This document shows, piece after piece, positions 48,301-57,480 of a stretch of 64,000 nucleotides of DNA (position 1 is the stretch's first letter; each line of letters starts with the position of its first letter). This DNA is from Pseudoduganella albidiflava (lineage in GTDB: Bacteria > Pseudomonadota > Gammaproteobacteria > Burkholderiales > Burkholderiaceae_D). The position numbers and the translations under genes were made by a program. The stretch covers positions 6,262,001-6,326,000 of the forward strand of contig NZ_CP036401.1 of the NCBI RefSeq assembly GCF_004322755.1, given 5' to 3'. The notes beneath the pieces are model-generated. The model worked only from the letters and a program-made list of their open reading frames with translations. It made no database searches and was not told the origin of the DNA.

Positions 48301-49353
48301 GATCTTGGACAGGTTATGGTCCAGGCGAGTGACGTCGAGCCAGTCGCCGTTCGGGTCGACCATGCGCCACGAGGCCAGGTTGTCCAGCGCGGTGCCCCAC
48401 AGCACGGCCTTCTTGCCGCCCGCGTTCATCGCGATATTGCCGCCGATGCAGGAAGCGTGCGCCGAGGTGGGATCGACAGCGAACACGAAGCCGGCCTTTT
48501 CGGCCGCGACCGACACCTGGTTCGTGATCACGCCCGCCTCGGTGTAGATGGTAGCGTAATCGCGATCGAGGCCAGGAAGCACCTTCATTTCCACCGGGTC
48601 GATGCGCAGCAGCTTTTCCGTGTTGATCACGGCCGACATCGGCGTCAGCGGGATCGCGCCGCCGGTATAGCCGGTGCCGCCGCCGCGCGGGATGATCGTC
48701 AGGCCCAGTTCGATACAGCCCTTGACGAGGCCGGCCATTTCCTCTTCCGCATCCGGCGTGAGCACGACGAACGGGTATTCGACGCGCCAGTCGGTGGCGT
48801 CGGTCACGTGCGAGACGCGCTTCATGCCGTCGAAGCAGATGTTGTGCTTGGCGGTGTAGCGGCCCAGCACCTTGACCGCGCGCTTGCGCAGGTCGTACAT
48901 GACGCGGAATTCGTCGCCGAAATCGGCCACGGCCTTGCTGGCGGCGGCCAGCAGTTTTTCCACGCTGGAGGCGCGCTTCGCGGCGGCTTCGCCCGATTCC
49001 CCGGCATCGATGGCCATGCGCCGCTTGTCCACCTCGGACAGGCGGTGGTGCAGCGCGTCGATCAGGGCCTGGCGACGCTTCGGGTTGTCCAGCAGGTCGT
49101 CCTGCAGGTACGGATTGCGGCGAACCACCCAGATATCGCCCAGTACCTCGTACAGCATGCGCGCGGAGCGGCCGGTCTGGCGGGCACTGCGCAGCTCGTC
49201 CAGCAGCTGCCACGATTCCTCGCCCAGCAGGCGGATGACGATCTCGCGGTCGGAGAACGATGTGTAGTTGTAGGGGATTTCACGGACGCGGGTCGGCGCG
49301 TGGCCGTCCGGCGATTCTGCGAGCAATACCTGGAGTTGTGCTGGTGCGTTCAT
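45340..49353 (-). CDS. Giant FAD/FeS dehydrogenase (DUF3683, D-lactate-dehydrogenase-like)
   Basis: A 1337-residue fusion. An N-terminal DUF3683 region ([20 protein letters not shown]) is followed by a PCMH/FAD-binding domain ([19 protein letters not shown] near residue 215), an FAD-linked oxidase C-terminal domain ([29 protein letters not shown]), two ferredoxin-type [4Fe-4S] sites ([22 protein letters not shown]) and two CCG domains ([23 protein letters not shown]). The layout is GlcD/Dld plus GlcF in one chain, so oxidation of D-lactate or a related 2-hydroxyacid with transfer to the quinone pool is likely. No membrane helix is seen. A small upstream gap (230 bp to yqaA) has no gene. Confidence 0.92.
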   Translation of the reverse strand: MNAPAQLQVLLAESPDGHAPTRVREIPYNYTSFSDREIVIRLLGEESWQLLDELRSARQTGRSARMLYEVLGDIWVVRRNPYLQDDLLDNPKRRQALIDALHHRLSEVDKRRMAIDAGESGEAAAKRASSVEKLLAAASKAVADFGDEFRVMYDLRKRAVKVLGRYTAKHNICFDGMKRVSHVTDATDWRVEYPFVVLTPDAEEEMAGLVKGCIELGLTIIPRGGGTGYTGGAIPLTPMSAVINTEKLLRIDPVEMKVLPGLDRDYATIYTEAGVITNQVSVAAEKAGFVFAVDPTSAHASCIGGNIAMNAGGKKAVLWGTALDNLASWRMVDPNGDWLDVTRLDHNLSKIHDTPLARFKLEWTHPNAKGEAKGAPFKTEILEIAGRKFRKEGLGKDVTDKFLAGLPGIQKEGCDGLITSGRWILHKMPKFTRTVCLEFFGQARDAIPSIVEIKDYLDGLPAKGEQFATLRLAGLEHLDERYLRAVGYATKSKRGVLPKMALFGDIVGDNEDAVALAASEVVRLANTRVGEGFVAVSPEARKKFWLDRARTAAIAKHTNAFKINEDVVIPLNRMGEYTDGIERINVELSIKNKLQLATALREYFEAGNLAIGKSDDASEDGVGDAEMLGDRPQQALALLDQVQERWTFILANLDKPLESARLELYQLGLQELSGAFEERLQRQPAATLFDVVQDRTVRISWKQEIRAVLRQIFNGAAYKPILDEAQAIHKRILRGRVFVALHMHAGDGNVHTNLPVNSDHYEMLQDAHKAVARIMTLARSLNGVISGEHGIGITKLEFLTEDEIGEFRDYKLRVDPEGRFNKGKLLNLPGMDADLRNAYTPSFGLMGHESLIMQQSDIGEIANSIKDCLRCGKCKPVCNTHIPRANLLYSPRDKILATSSLIEAFLYEEQTRRGISIRHWEEFEDVADHCTVCHKCETPCPVNIDFGDVSMNMRNLLRKMDKRSFNPTKAATMFFLNATDAGTVNAARQAIVGVGAKAQRLGNEVFKKVARQQTKAPPPTTGKPPIREQIIHFVNKKMPGNLPKKTARALLDIEDNKMIPIIRDPKKTNANTEAVFYFPGCGSERLFSQVGLATQAMLWEVGVQTVLPPGYLCCGYPQRGAGDYDKAEKMMTDNRVLFHRMANTLNYLDIKTVLVSCGTCYDQLATYEFEKIFPGCRIMDIHEYLLEKGVKLEGVTGTRYMYHDPCHTPMKLQDPMKTVNALVQTHDSVKIEKNDRCCGESGTLAVARPDISTQVRFRKEEEMVKGADKLRADGFDGDVKILTSCPACFQGLSRFNEDSGTTADYIVVEIARHLLGENWMPDYVNRANDGGIERVLV

Positions 49354-49583
49354 GTGTGCGGGGGATACAGAAGACGCTGGAGATGGTCACTAAGGGGTCC
49401 ATTTTAGCTTATTGCGGCGCACCACGCCCCAACACCCCTATTTTTTGCCGGGTTACGTGAACGTCAAGTGACAGAATAATATTTGGCCAGCTGGCTTGAT
49501 CGTCAAAATCCATGCAGCTTTGGCATGCGAAAATGCCAAAAACGTGCGCCGAATCCGGTCGAGCAAAATAAAGTGCAGCGTTT

Positions 49584-50078
49584 TCAGCCGCCCAGCATGT
49601 GGACCAGCGAACGCCAGAAACCATCGGGAATGTACAACAGCGCCGCCGTCATCGTCAGGTAGCGGGCGAACTTGCCGATCGCCATGTAGCCGACGGCGGG
49701 CCAGAACGGCAACTTCAGCCATCCGCCCAGCGTGCACAGCGGATCGCCGATGGCGGGCACCCACGACAGCAGCATCGTCTTGGCGCCGTAGTGCGACAGC
49801 CAGGCGAACCAGCGGCTCTCGCGCTCTTTCGCGAACGCCGCCTTGGCGTAATACCCCATCCAGTAATCGACGATGCCGCCCAGCGTGTTGCCGCAGGTGG
49901 CCACGAGGATCGCGGGCCAGAACAGTTCGGGATTGGCCTTGCAGACAGCGAAGACGGCCGGTTCGGAGCCGAGGGGGACGAGGGTCGCGGAAACAAAGGA
50001 GATGATGAAGACCGACGTCAACCCCACTTCCGGCGCGGCCAGGAAGGCCAGCAGCCAGGCAATGGCGTTTTCAATCAT
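49584..50078 (-). CDS. YqaA/DedA-type membrane protein
   Basis: A 164-residue VTT/SNARE-associated-domain protein of the YqaA group with about four hydrophobic segments. The family core is LVPLGSEPAVFAVCKAN, then ATCGNTLGGIVDYWMGYY and LLSWVPAIGDPLCTLGGWL. DedA relatives act in phospholipid or undecaprenyl-phosphate flipping, but YqaA itself is uncharacterised. A 14-bp tandem repeat lies directly upstream. Confidence 0.9.
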   Translation of the reverse strand: MIENAIAWLLAFLAAPEVGLTSVFIISFVSATLVPLGSEPAVFAVCKANPELFWPAILVATCGNTLGGIVDYWMGYYAKAAFAKERESRWFAWLSHYGAKTMLLSWVPAIGDPLCTLGGWLKLPFWPAVGYMAIGKFARYLTMTAALLYIPDGFWRSLVHMLGG

Positions 50079-50089
50079 GCATTTTCAGT

Positions 50090-50198
50090 CATGCGGGTGG
50101 CGCATGCGGGTTGGCTCATGCGGGTTGGCTCATGCGGGTTGGCTCATGCGGGTTGGCTCATGCGGGTTGGCTCATGCTGTTGGCTCATGCTGGTGGTT
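50090..50198. repeat. 14-bp tandem repeat upstream of yqaA
   Basis: Five perfect copies of catgcgggttggct (50103-50172) are flanked by three degenerate ones. It begins 12 bp from the yqaA start codon. Read on the minus strand each unit contains a CATGAGCC/ACCCGCATG pattern. The rest of the 384-bp gap to ilvA (50079-50462) holds the ilvA promoter. Confidence 0.85.
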
Positions 50199-50270
50199 CA
50201 TGTTGACTCTTGCAAATTCGCTCATGCGGTTTCGGACATGCCGGCCATCTCGACCAGGCACGGTGAAGAT

Positions 50271-50301
50271 TTGGCGGGTAGCGCAAGCTTCCCATTATAA
50301 T
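50271..50301 (+). promoter_or_regulatory. Candidate ilvA promoter
   Basis: TTGGCG (50271-50276) and a perfect TATAAT (50296-50301) are spaced by 19 bp, 161 bp upstream of ilvA. The long leader (about 155 nt) could carry an attenuator, but I see no Ile-rich leader peptide or clear terminator pair. Confidence 0.5.
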
Positions 50302-50462
50302 GATCCGACACCTGTCAACCCCGCACGAATGAGCAGGCGCGCACCATCCCCGCGCACCCCTGCCCTCCTTCGCGCACTGCTCGCGCATTTCCCAGGCTAC
50401 CGCCAACCGGGTCTTGAGCGATTCGCATCCGCCATCCGCCTGGATTCAACTGTTTGCCGACC

Positions 50463-51995
50463 ATGACTACCGACTACCTGAAGAAGATCCTCACCGCGCG
50501 CGTCTACGACGTCGCCCACGAAACGCCGCTGGAACTGGCGCCGAACCTGTCCCAGCGCTGCCAGAACCGCATTTACTTCAAGCGCGAGGATATCCAGGAC
50601 GTATTCAGCTTCAAGATTCGCGGCGCCTACAACAAGATGGCGCACCTGTCGGAAACCCAGCTCAAGCGCGGCGTGATCTGCGCTTCCGCCGGCAACCATG
50701 CGCAAGGCGTGGCCCTGTCGGCCGCCCGCATGGGCTGCCGCGCCGTGATCGTGATGCCCACCACCACGCCGCTGCTGAAGGTCGACTCGGTCAAGGCGCG
50801 CGGCGGCGACAACGTGGAAGTGGTGCTGCACGGCGAGTCCTATACCGATGCCTACCAGTACGCGCTCACGCTGGAGAAGGAACAGAAGCTGACGTTCGTG
50901 CACCCGTTCGACGATCCGGACGTGATCGCCGGCCAGGGCACCATCGGCATGGAAATCCTGCGCCAGCACTCCGGCCCGATCCATGCGGTCTTCATCGCGA
51001 TCGGCGGCGGCGGCCTGATCTCCGGCGTGGCCGCGTACATCAAGCAGATCCGCCCCGACATCAAGATCATCGGCGTGGAAACGATGGATGCCGATGCGAT
51101 GGCGCGCAGCCTCAAGGCCGGTGAACGCGTGACCCTGCCGGACGTGGGCCTGTTCGCGGACGGCACCGCGGTGCGCCTGGTCGGCGAGGAAACCTTCCGG
51201 CTCGCGCAGCTGTACGTGGACGATGTGATCATCGTCGACACGGATGCGATCTGCGCCGCGATCAAGGATGTGTTCACGGATACCCGTTCGATCCTGGAAC
51301 CGTCCGGCGCGCTGGCCGTGGCCGGTGCCAAGGCGTATATCGAGCGCGCCGAGCTGACCAAGAATCCGATTCGCAATGAAACGCTGATCACCGTCACTTC
51401 GGGCGCCAACATGAACTTCGACCGGCTGCGCTTCGTGGCCGAGCGCGCCGAGCTGGGCGAGTTCCGCGAAGCCGTGTTCGCGGTGACGATGGCCGAACAG
51501 CGCGGCAGCTTCAAGCGCTTCTGCGAACTGATCGGCCCGCGCAACGTCACGGAATTCAACTACCGGATCAGCGACCAGGACCAGGCCCATGTGTTCGTCG
51601 GCATCCAGATCGCCGACCGCGGCGAATCGAGCGCGCTGGCACGGCGCTTCGAGGAGCACGATTTCCGCACGCTGGACCTGACGCACGACGAACTGGCCAA
51701 GTCCCACCTGCGCCACCTGGTCGGCGGCAAGAGCGCGCTGGCGCGGGATGAGTTGCTGTACCGCTTTGAATTCCCCGAGCGCCCGGGCGCGCTGATGCGC
51801 TTCCTGGACAGCATGGCGCCGAACTGGAACATTTCGCTGTGCCACTACCGCTCGCAGGGCGGCGACGTGGGCCGCATCCTGATCGGCCTGCAGGTGCCGT
51901 CGGAAGAAATGGATGAATTCGCAAAGTTCCTCGCCACCCTCGGCTACCGGTACTGGGACGAAACGCAGAACCCGGTCTACAAGCTGTTCCTGTAA
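50463..51995 (+). CDS. ilvA: Threonine ammonia-lyase, biosynthetic
   Basis: A 510-residue PLP enzyme converting threonine to 2-oxobutanoate, first step of isoleucine synthesis. The PLP lysine is in SFKIRGAYNK (K51), with ICASAGNHAQGVA and the phosphate-binding IAIGGGGLISGVA loop. Two ACT-like regulatory domains occupy residues about 330-510 (AVFAVTMAEQRGSFKRFC, YRFEFPERPGALMRFL), the sign of the isoleucine-inhibited biosynthetic form. The ATG at 50463 is used; the TTG 9 bp earlier is less likely. Confidence 0.95.
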   Translation: MTTDYLKKILTARVYDVAHETPLELAPNLSQRCQNRIYFKREDIQDVFSFKIRGAYNKMAHLSETQLKRGVICASAGNHAQGVALSAARMGCRAVIVMPTTTPLLKVDSVKARGGDNVEVVLHGESYTDAYQYALTLEKEQKLTFVHPFDDPDVIAGQGTIGMEILRQHSGPIHAVFIAIGGGGLISGVAAYIKQIRPDIKIIGVETMDADAMARSLKAGERVTLPDVGLFADGTAVRLVGEETFRLAQLYVDDVIIVDTDAICAAIKDVFTDTRSILEPSGALAVAGAKAYIERAELTKNPIRNETLITVTSGANMNFDRLRFVAERAELGEFREAVFAVTMAEQRGSFKRFCELIGPRNVTEFNYRISDQDQAHVFVGIQIADRGESSALARRFEEHDFRTLDLTHDELAKSHLRHLVGGKSALARDELLYRFEFPERPGALMRFLDSMAPNWNISLCHYRSQGGDVGRILIGLQVPSEEMDEFAKFLATLGYRYWDETQNPVYKLFL

Positions 51996-52120
51996 ACAGG
52001 GACGAACAGCGGTGGCGGCCTGGTGTCGGACACCAACGGCTCAAGCGCTGCCTCGAGGGCCAATTCTCCTCACCTGAGCGGCATCGGGGTCCATGCCTGA
52101 TCGTGGGTGGCTTGAAAAAC

Positions 52121-52173
52121 GGTGACAGGCACCAATTTCCGGGAAATGTTTCCAGAAGATGGAGCCTGCCACC
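52121..52173. repeat. Imperfect inverted repeat, GGTGACAGGCACC family
   Basis: GGTGACAGGCACC (52121-52133) and GGAGCCTGCCACC (52161-52173) flank ATTTCCGGGAAATGTTTCC. Related strings occur near 23884-23930 and at 30660-30690. It lies in the 252-bp gap between ilvA and queF, which also holds a TGGTGTCGGACACCA palindrome at about 52021. No preQ1 riboswitch was recognised there. Confidence 0.6.
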
Positions 52174-52247
52174 GAACCTGACCGGGCCTGTTGCCGGTAC
52201 CCGTTTTACGCTACCATGGCAGGCTGTCCCGTTCCAGAAGGCCCGCC

Positions 52248-53081
52248 ATGTCGAACTCCCCCGAACATTCTCCCCTCGGCAAGAACTCCGCTTACCGCAC
52301 CGATTACGCGCCGGAGCTGCTGTTTCCGATCCCGCGCATCGGCAAGCGTGACGAGCTCGGCCTGACAGGCACGCTGCCGTTCTTCGGTGTCGACATCTGG
52401 AACGCCTATGAACTGTCGTGGCTGAACATGCGCGGCAAGCCGCAGGTGGCGGTGGCGCGGATCACGGTGCCGGCCGATTCGCCGAACATCATCGAATCGA
52501 AATCGTTCAAGCTGTACCTGAATTCGTTCAACCAGACCCGGCTGGGTGGCCCGGAGGCGCTGCGCGACCTGCTGCAGCAGGACCTGTCCGCCGCCACCGG
52601 CGCGAACGTGCATGTGGTGCTGACGATGCAGGAGGATTTCGGCAAGCTGCAGATGGGCGAGCTGGAGGGCCTGCTGCTGGACCGCCTGGATATCGAGGTG
52701 GACAATTACTCGCCGCAGCCATCGATCCTGAAGGCCAACTTCGAGGAATTGCCGGTCGAGGAAGTGCTGGTCTCGCATCTGCTGAAATCGAATTGCCTGG
52801 TGACCGGACAGCCCGACTGGGGCAGCGTGCAGATCAGCTATTCCGGCCCGCAGATCGACCAGGAAAGCCTGTTGAAATACCTGATCGGCTTTCGCGAGCA
52901 CAACGAATTCCATGAACAGTGCGTGGAGCGGATCTTCGTCGACATCCTGCGCGAGTGCCAGCCTGCGCATCTGACCGTGTATGCGCGGTACACGCGCCGT
53001 GGCGGCCTCGACATCAATCCCTGGCGCAGCAACTTCACCAAGGGCGGGCGGCCATCGAATTTACGCAATGCAAGACAATAA
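52248..53081 (+). CDS. queF: NADPH-dependent 7-cyano-7-deazaguanine reductase
   Basis: A 277-residue long-form (YqcD/E. coli-type) QueF that reduces preQ0 to preQ1 in queuosine synthesis. The catalytic pair is in [15 protein letters not shown] (C183 and D190), and the QueF signature is in the C-terminal half ([16 protein letters not shown]). The N-terminal domain ([14 protein letters not shown]) is the bimodular extension. The start at 52248 is set by family length; upstream frame is unsupported. Confidence 0.95.
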   Translation: MSNSPEHSPLGKNSAYRTDYAPELLFPIPRIGKRDELGLTGTLPFFGVDIWNAYELSWLNMRGKPQVAVARITVPADSPNIIESKSFKLYLNSFNQTRLGGPEALRDLLQQDLSAATGANVHVVLTMQEDFGKLQMGELEGLLLDRLDIEVDNYSPQPSILKANFEELPVEEVLVSHLLKSNCLVTGQPDWGSVQISYSGPQIDQESLLKYLIGFREHNEFHEQCVERIFVDILRECQPAHLTVYARYTRRGGLDINPWRSNFTKGGRPSNLRNARQ

Positions 53082-53346
53082 TTGAGACAGCGCAAAGCAT
53101 CCATATTGAGAGTATGCTCAGCTTCAGGATGCTCGCGGCACGTTCACCGGAAACGCGCAATAATCGGTGAATGCGGATTCATGCGAGTGAAATGTCGGCG
53201 CTCGACATTGTTTTGACGTGGAAATAGCGCCACGCGCATTGCTTGCTATTCCAGATACTTTTCAATGCGTGCATGGCAAGCTGGCCGGTAACGAGGCGCC
53301 GTTGCCGGACCGAGCAATTTCGGGTTACACGGCGGACAAACAGGCC

Positions 53347-53352
53347 TATAAT
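53347..53352 (+). promoter_or_regulatory. Candidate -10 box for ptsN
   Basis: A perfect TATAAT 46 bp upstream of the ptsN start. The -35 region at 16-17 bp is poor (TTACAC). No gene is apparent in the 317-bp gap 53082-53398, which otherwise shows no repeat. Confidence 0.45.
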
Positions 53353-53398
53353 TCTGCTCGCCAGCCACCTTTGTGCGCCGCACCAATTACGTCGCGTT

Positions 53399-53881
53399 AT
53401 GAACAACCTGAGTAAAATCCTTTCGCCCGAGAACGTTCAGCTAGACCTGGAAGTTTCCAGCAAGAAGCGCGCTTTCGAGCAAGCAGGCTTGATTTTCGAG
53501 AACAACTGCGGGATTGCCCGCTCGACCGTTTCGGACAACCTGTTTGCCCGCGAACGGCTGGGTTCTACCGGCCTCGGCCATGGCGTGGCCGTGCCGCACG
53601 GCAGGGTCAAGGGCGCGAAGAGCCTGAAGTCGCCGTTGGCGGCCTTTGTACGGCTGGCCGAACCGATTCCATTCGAATCGCCGGATGGCAAGCCAGTGAA
53701 CCTGCTGTTCTTCCTGCTGATTCCCGATCATGTGACCCAGCAGCACCTGGAAATCCTGTCCGAGATCGCTGAGATGTTTTCGGACGACGGGTTCCGTCAA
53801 GCGCTCTCCACCGACCCCGATCCCCAGTCCGTGCATCGCCGCATCGTGAACTGGCAGCCCAGCTTGCAGGCCGCCGGCTGA
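53399..53881 (+). CDS. ptsN: Nitrogen-PTS EIIA component PtsN
   Basis: A 160-residue EIIA(Ntr) protein, phosphoryl acceptor from NPr/HPr and regulator of potassium, nitrogen and cell-envelope functions. The phosphorylated histidine is in GHGVAVPHGR (H67), with ERLGSTGLG before it and LLFFLLIPDHVTQQHLEILS after it. The start at 53399 gives the normal length. It precedes hprK by 35 bp. The usual upstream neighbours rpoN and hpf are found instead on the opposite strand at 60.3-62.3 kb. Confidence 0.93.
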   Translation: MNNLSKILSPENVQLDLEVSSKKRAFEQAGLIFENNCGIARSTVSDNLFARERLGSTGLGHGVAVPHGRVKGAKSLKSPLAAFVRLAEPIPFESPDGKPVNLLFFLLIPDHVTQQHLEILSEIAEMFSDDGFRQALSTDPDPQSVHRRIVNWQPSLQAAG

Positions 53882-53916
53882 ACGGGCCGCGGCCTCTTCC
53901 ACAATAAAAAAAGCCC

Positions 53917-54852
53917 ATGCTGCAAAATCCCCTGACGATTCAACGCCTGTACGACGACAATCGGGAAACTTTGCAACTGGGCTGGTTCGCCGGCTTTCCC
54001 GGCGGCGAACGAACGATCTCCGGCGACGCCGCCTCGGCCGCCGACCAGGTAGGCCACCTGAACACGATCCACCCGGGCCGCATCCAGGTGTTCGGCCACC
54101 AGGAAATCAACTATTACCACCGGCTCAAGGCGCTCACGCGCGCCCATGTCATTGGCGAGCTGATCGCCGGCGGGCCGCCCGCGCTGATCGTGGCGCAAGG
54201 GCTGGAAACGCCGCCGGACATCCTGGCGATCTGCGACGAAAAGAACATCCCGCTGTTTTCCACGCCGCTGCCGGCCGCCCAGGTGATCGACTTCCTGCGC
54301 GTGTACCTGTCGAAGAAGCTGGCGCAACGCATCATCATGCACGGCGTGTTCATGGACGTGCTCGGCGTAGGGGTGCTGATCACCGGCGATTCCGGACTGG
54401 GCAAGAGCGAGCTGGGCCTGGAACTGATTTCCCGCAGCCATGGCCTGGTGGCGGACGATGCCGTCGAATTCTCCCGCATCGCACCGAACATGATCGAGGG
54501 CCGCTGCCCGCCCCTGCTGCAGAACCTGCTCGAAGTACGCGGGCTGGGCTTGCTGGACATCAAGGCGATCTTCGGCGAGACGGCGGTGCGCCGCAAGATG
54601 CGCCTGAAGCTGATCGTCCACCTGGTGCGCCGCTCGGCCCTCGAGGAAGAAGTCGAGCGCCTGCCCTTCCAGTTCCCCACCGAGGACGTGCTGGGCCTGC
54701 CGATTCGCAAGGTCGTGATCCCGGTTGCCGCCGGCCGCAACATCGCGGTGCTGCTGGAAGCCGCCGTACGGAACACCATCCTGCAATTGCGCGGCATCGA
54801 TACGCTGCAGGAGTTCATGGAGCGGCAGCGTCAAGCAATGAGTGGCGACTGA
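53917..54852 (+). CDS. hprK: HPr kinase/phosphorylase
   Basis: A 311-residue bifunctional kinase/phosphorylase of the PTS phosphocarrier HPr. The P-loop is GDSGLGKS (residues 157-164), and the HprK signature [15 protein letters not shown] lies near 208. The N-terminal domain ([20 protein letters not shown]) is typical of proteobacterial proteins. The last codons, encoding QRQAMSGD, are re-copied twice in the repeat array directly downstream, once identically and once with five synonymous changes. Confidence 0.95.
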   Translation: MLQNPLTIQRLYDDNRETLQLGWFAGFPGGERTISGDAASAADQVGHLNTIHPGRIQVFGHQEINYYHRLKALTRAHVIGELIAGGPPALIVAQGLETPPDILAICDEKNIPLFSTPLPAAQVIDFLRVYLSKKLAQRIIMHGVFMDVLGVGVLITGDSGLGKSELGLELISRSHGLVADDAVEFSRIAPNMIEGRCPPLLQNLLEVRGLGLLDIKAIFGETAVRRKMRLKLIVHLVRRSALEEEVERLPFQFPTEDVLGLPIRKVVIPVAAGRNIAVLLEAAVRNTILQLRGIDTLQEFMERQRQAMSGD

Positions 54853-55247
54853 AGTCCCCTTCATTGCAACGTTGCCAGGGAGTGCACGCTTGCAAGCGTG
54901 CACCGTTCCGCAGGCACAGAGCAGTGCTCTGCGAAACCCCTGCTCCACCAGCGTCAAGCAATGAGTGGCGACTGAAGTCGCTCACTCATTGCAGTGCTGC
55001 CGAGGAGTGCTGCCTTGCAAGGCAGCACCGTTTCGCAGCACCGAGCAGGCTCGGTGAATTTCTGTTCCACCAACGGCAGGCAATGAGCGGGGACTGAAGT
55101 CCCCTTCATTGCAACGTTGCCAAGGAGTGCACGCTTGCAAGCGTGCACCGTTCCGCAGCACCGAGCATGCTCGGTGAAGCTGTGGCCATGCATGGCCACA
55201 TCGTTCCGCAGGCACAGAGCAGTGCTCTGCGAAACCCCTGCTCCACT
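54853..55247 (+). repeat. Tandem array of hprK-tail units (three units)
   Basis: Each unit has the plan: copy of the hprK 3' end with stop, AGTCC-type spacer with ATTGCA, GGAGTG, hairpin 1 (CACGCTTGCAAGCGTG or GCTGCCTTGCAAGGCAGC), CACCG, then hairpin 2 (CAGAGCAGTGCTCTG or CCGAGCAGGCTCGG or CCGAGCATGCTCGG). Gene-tail copies lie at 54826-54852 (the gene itself), 54949-54975 and 55071-55097. All encode QRQAMSGD and a stop. The third differs from the first at five third positions only. The last unit carries an extra hairpin GTGGCCATGCATGGCCAC. No gene was found in the 470-bp gap. Confidence 0.9.
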
Positions 55248-55322
55248 CCTGCTCCGCTGTCGCTGGCGCCACGCTGGGCCGTGAGCCGGTAAGATCGGGC
55301 CTCGCAGTCCTGGTACTCCTCC

Positions 55323-56576
55323 ATGCCGACCTTCCAGTGGTTCCTCCTGATCGGCTGCCTGATGCTGGCGCGCGGATTGTGGGGAACGCCGATCGCTCAT
55401 CTCCCTTTCACGTCCGCGATGATCTACCTCGCCGTTGGCCTGGTGGTGGGGCCGCTCGGCCTGGGCATCCTGTCCTTCGATCCGCTCGTGGAAGCGCCGC
55501 TGCTCGAAGTCCTGACGGAAGTGGCCGTGCTGATCTCGCTGTTCTCGGCAGGCATCAAGATGCCCGTCCCCGTGACGATCCCGCGCTGGCTGCCGTCGAT
55601 TCGCCTGGCCTGGCTGGCGATGGCGATATCGGTCTTGCTGATGACCCTGTTCGCGTATTACGTGCTGGACTTGCCGCTCGGCGCCGGCATCCTGCTCGGT
55701 GCGATACTGGCGCCCACCGATCCGGTGCTGGCGAGCGACGTGCAGCTGCGCCATGCCGGCGACAAGGATCCGGTGCGCTTTTCGCTCAGCTCCGAGGCCG
55801 GCATGAACGATGGCAGCGCCTTCCCGTTCGTGATGCTGGGGCTGGGCCTGCTCGGCTTGCATGACCTGGGGCCGCATGGCCTGCACTGGCTCGGCATGGA
55901 GCTGCTGTGGGGCACCATCGGCGGCATCGCGATCGGCTGTGCCTGCGGGTCCGGCCTCGCGCGGCTGAGCCATGCGTTGCGCCGCTACCGGCCGCAGCAC
56001 GAAGTGCTGGATGACCTGATGGGCCTGGGCCTGATCGCCGTGTCGTATGGCTTGACCGTCTCGGTGCAGGCGTGGGGTTTCCTCGCCGTGTTCGCGGCCG
56101 GCGTGGCCTTGCGCCAGACCGAGCTGACGCTGGCGGCGCGCTGCGGCAAGGCGATCATCACCGAGAATGGCGTCGAGCCCGTGCAGGACACCATTTCCGC
56201 CAATTCGCTGCTGTTCAAGGAGCACCTGGAGCGGCTGTCGGAACTGACCCTGGTCCTGCTGCTGGGCGGTGCCGCCGTGTACTGGCTCGACGACTGGCGC
56301 GGCTGGGCCACCGCGCTGTTCCTGTTCGCGGTGGCGCGCCCCGCCAGCGTGCTTCTCACACTCGGCCGTGGCAGCACGCGGACACGCGTCATCATCGCCT
56401 GGTTCGGCGTGCGCGGCATCGGCTCGCTGTATTACCTGATGTATGCGATCACCCATGGCTTGCCGGAGCCGCTGGCGCGCAGCCTGATCAGCATTACGGT
56501 CGCTGTCATCATGCTGTCGATCGTTGTCCACGGTACCAGCGTGACGCCGCTGCTCGATCGTTTCTGGCGGCGCTGA
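55323..56576 (+). CDS. Cation:proton antiporter (CPA1/NhaP type)
   Basis: A 417-residue membrane antiporter with about 12 helices. Motifs [16 protein letters not shown] (the TDP segment of the ion site, about residue 132) and [18 protein letters not shown] (acidic/Asn site, about 160) are those of CPA1 Na+/H+ exchangers. The ATG at 55323 is the first in frame. It sits between hprK and rapZ, behind the hprK-tail array, where many betaproteobacteria have the two genes adjacent. Confidence 0.9.
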   Translation: MPTFQWFLLIGCLMLARGLWGTPIAHLPFTSAMIYLAVGLVVGPLGLGILSFDPLVEAPLLEVLTEVAVLISLFSAGIKMPVPVTIPRWLPSIRLAWLAMAISVLLMTLFAYYVLDLPLGAGILLGAILAPTDPVLASDVQLRHAGDKDPVRFSLSSEAGMNDGSAFPFVMLGLGLLGLHDLGPHGLHWLGMELLWGTIGGIAIGCACGSGLARLSHALRRYRPQHEVLDDLMGLGLIAVSYGLTVSVQAWGFLAVFAAGVALRQTELTLAARCGKAIITENGVEPVQDTISANSLLFKEHLERLSELTLVLLLGGAAVYWLDDWRGWATALFLFAVARPASVLLTLGRGSTRTRVIIAWFGVRGIGSLYYLMYAITHGLPEPLARSLISITVAVIMLSIVVHGTSVTPLLDRFWRR

Positions 56577-56616
56577 GACCGTCCGTACCCCTGCCGTTTT
56601 GAGGTATCATGCGCCC

Positions 56617-57480
56617 ATGCGCATCGTCCTCATTACCGGCATTTCCGGCTCGGGCAAATCGGTGGCCCTGAACGTCCTCGAAGACACCGGCTATTACTGT
56701 GTAGATAACCTGCCGCCAGCCCTGCTGGCAAACCTCGTTGCCACGCTGGCCGAGGATGGCACCGCGGCGCTGGCCGTGGCCGTCGACGCCCGCAGCGCGG
56801 CCTCGCTCTCCAGCCTGCCGGGCGACGTGCGCAAGCTGCGCGAACTGGGGCACGACGTGAAGATCATGTTCCTCACGGCGAGCACCCATTCGCTGGTGGC
56901 CCGCTTCTCGGAAACCCGCCGCAGCCACCCGCTGTCGCACGAACTCCATCCGGGCAAGAATCCGGCCGCGCGCCGCACGCTGATCGAATGCATCGGCGAG
57001 GAGCGCGAGCGCCTGTCCGCGATCGAGCAACTGGGCCACGTGATCGACACGTCGGAAATTTCCGCCAACAAGCTGCGCGCCTGGATCAAGGAGCTGGTCG
57101 AAAGCGAGAATGCACCGCTGACACTGTTCTTCGAATCGTTCGCCTTCAAGGTGGGCGTGCCGCAGGACGCGGACTTCGTATTCGACGTGCGCGCGATTCC
57201 CAACCCGTACTACGACCTGTCGCTGCGCCCGCTGAACGGCCGCGATGCGCCCGTGATCGCCTTCCTCGATGCACAGCCGAGCGCCGAGGAAATGTTCGGC
57301 GACATCCGCGGGTTCATCGAAAAATGGCTGCCCGCCTTCAAGACGGACAACCGCAGCTACCTGACCGTGGCCATCGGCTGCACCGGCGGCCAGCACCGTT
57401 CCGTCTACATGGCCGAGCGGCTCGCACGGCATTTCAATGCGAGCGAGCGGGTGGTGTTGCGGCATCGCGAACAGCATTAG
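56617..57480 (+). CDS. rapZ: RNase adapter protein RapZ
   Basis: A 287-residue P-loop protein of the RapZ/YvcJ family, which in E. coli guides RNase E to the small RNA GlmZ in control of glucosamine-6-phosphate synthase. The Walker A motif is GISGSGKS (residues 8-15), with [12 protein letters not shown] and the C-terminal [17 protein letters not shown] signature. The start at 56617 is fixed by MRIVLITG. Its last codons (RHREQH-stop) are copied five more times in the array downstream. Confidence 0.95.
   Translation: MRIVLITGISGSGKSVALNVLEDTGYYCVDNLPPALLANLVATLAEDGTAALAVAVDARSAASLSSLPGDVRKLRELGHDVKIMFLTASTHSLVARFSETRRSHPLSHELHPGKNPAARRTLIECIGEERERLSAIEQLGHVIDTSEISANKLRAWIKELVESENAPLTLFFESFAFKVGVPQDADFVFDVRAIPNPYYDLSLRPLNGRDAPVIAFLDAQPSAEEMFGDIRGFIEKWLPAFKTDNRSYLTVAIGCTGGQHRSVYMAERLARHFNASERVVLRHREQH

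Noticed and set aside
44407..49407. Very long open frame on the plus strand (over 1,600 codons)
   Set aside because: It is antisense to the DUF3683 dehydrogenase, whose domains are unmistakable. High GC third positions keep the opposite frame open. Its composition (Arg/His/Ala/Val-rich) is unlike a real protein.
51996..52247. preQ1 riboswitch ahead of queF
   Set aside because: I looked for a compact hairpin plus A-rich tail near the ribosome-binding site and saw only dispersed repeats.
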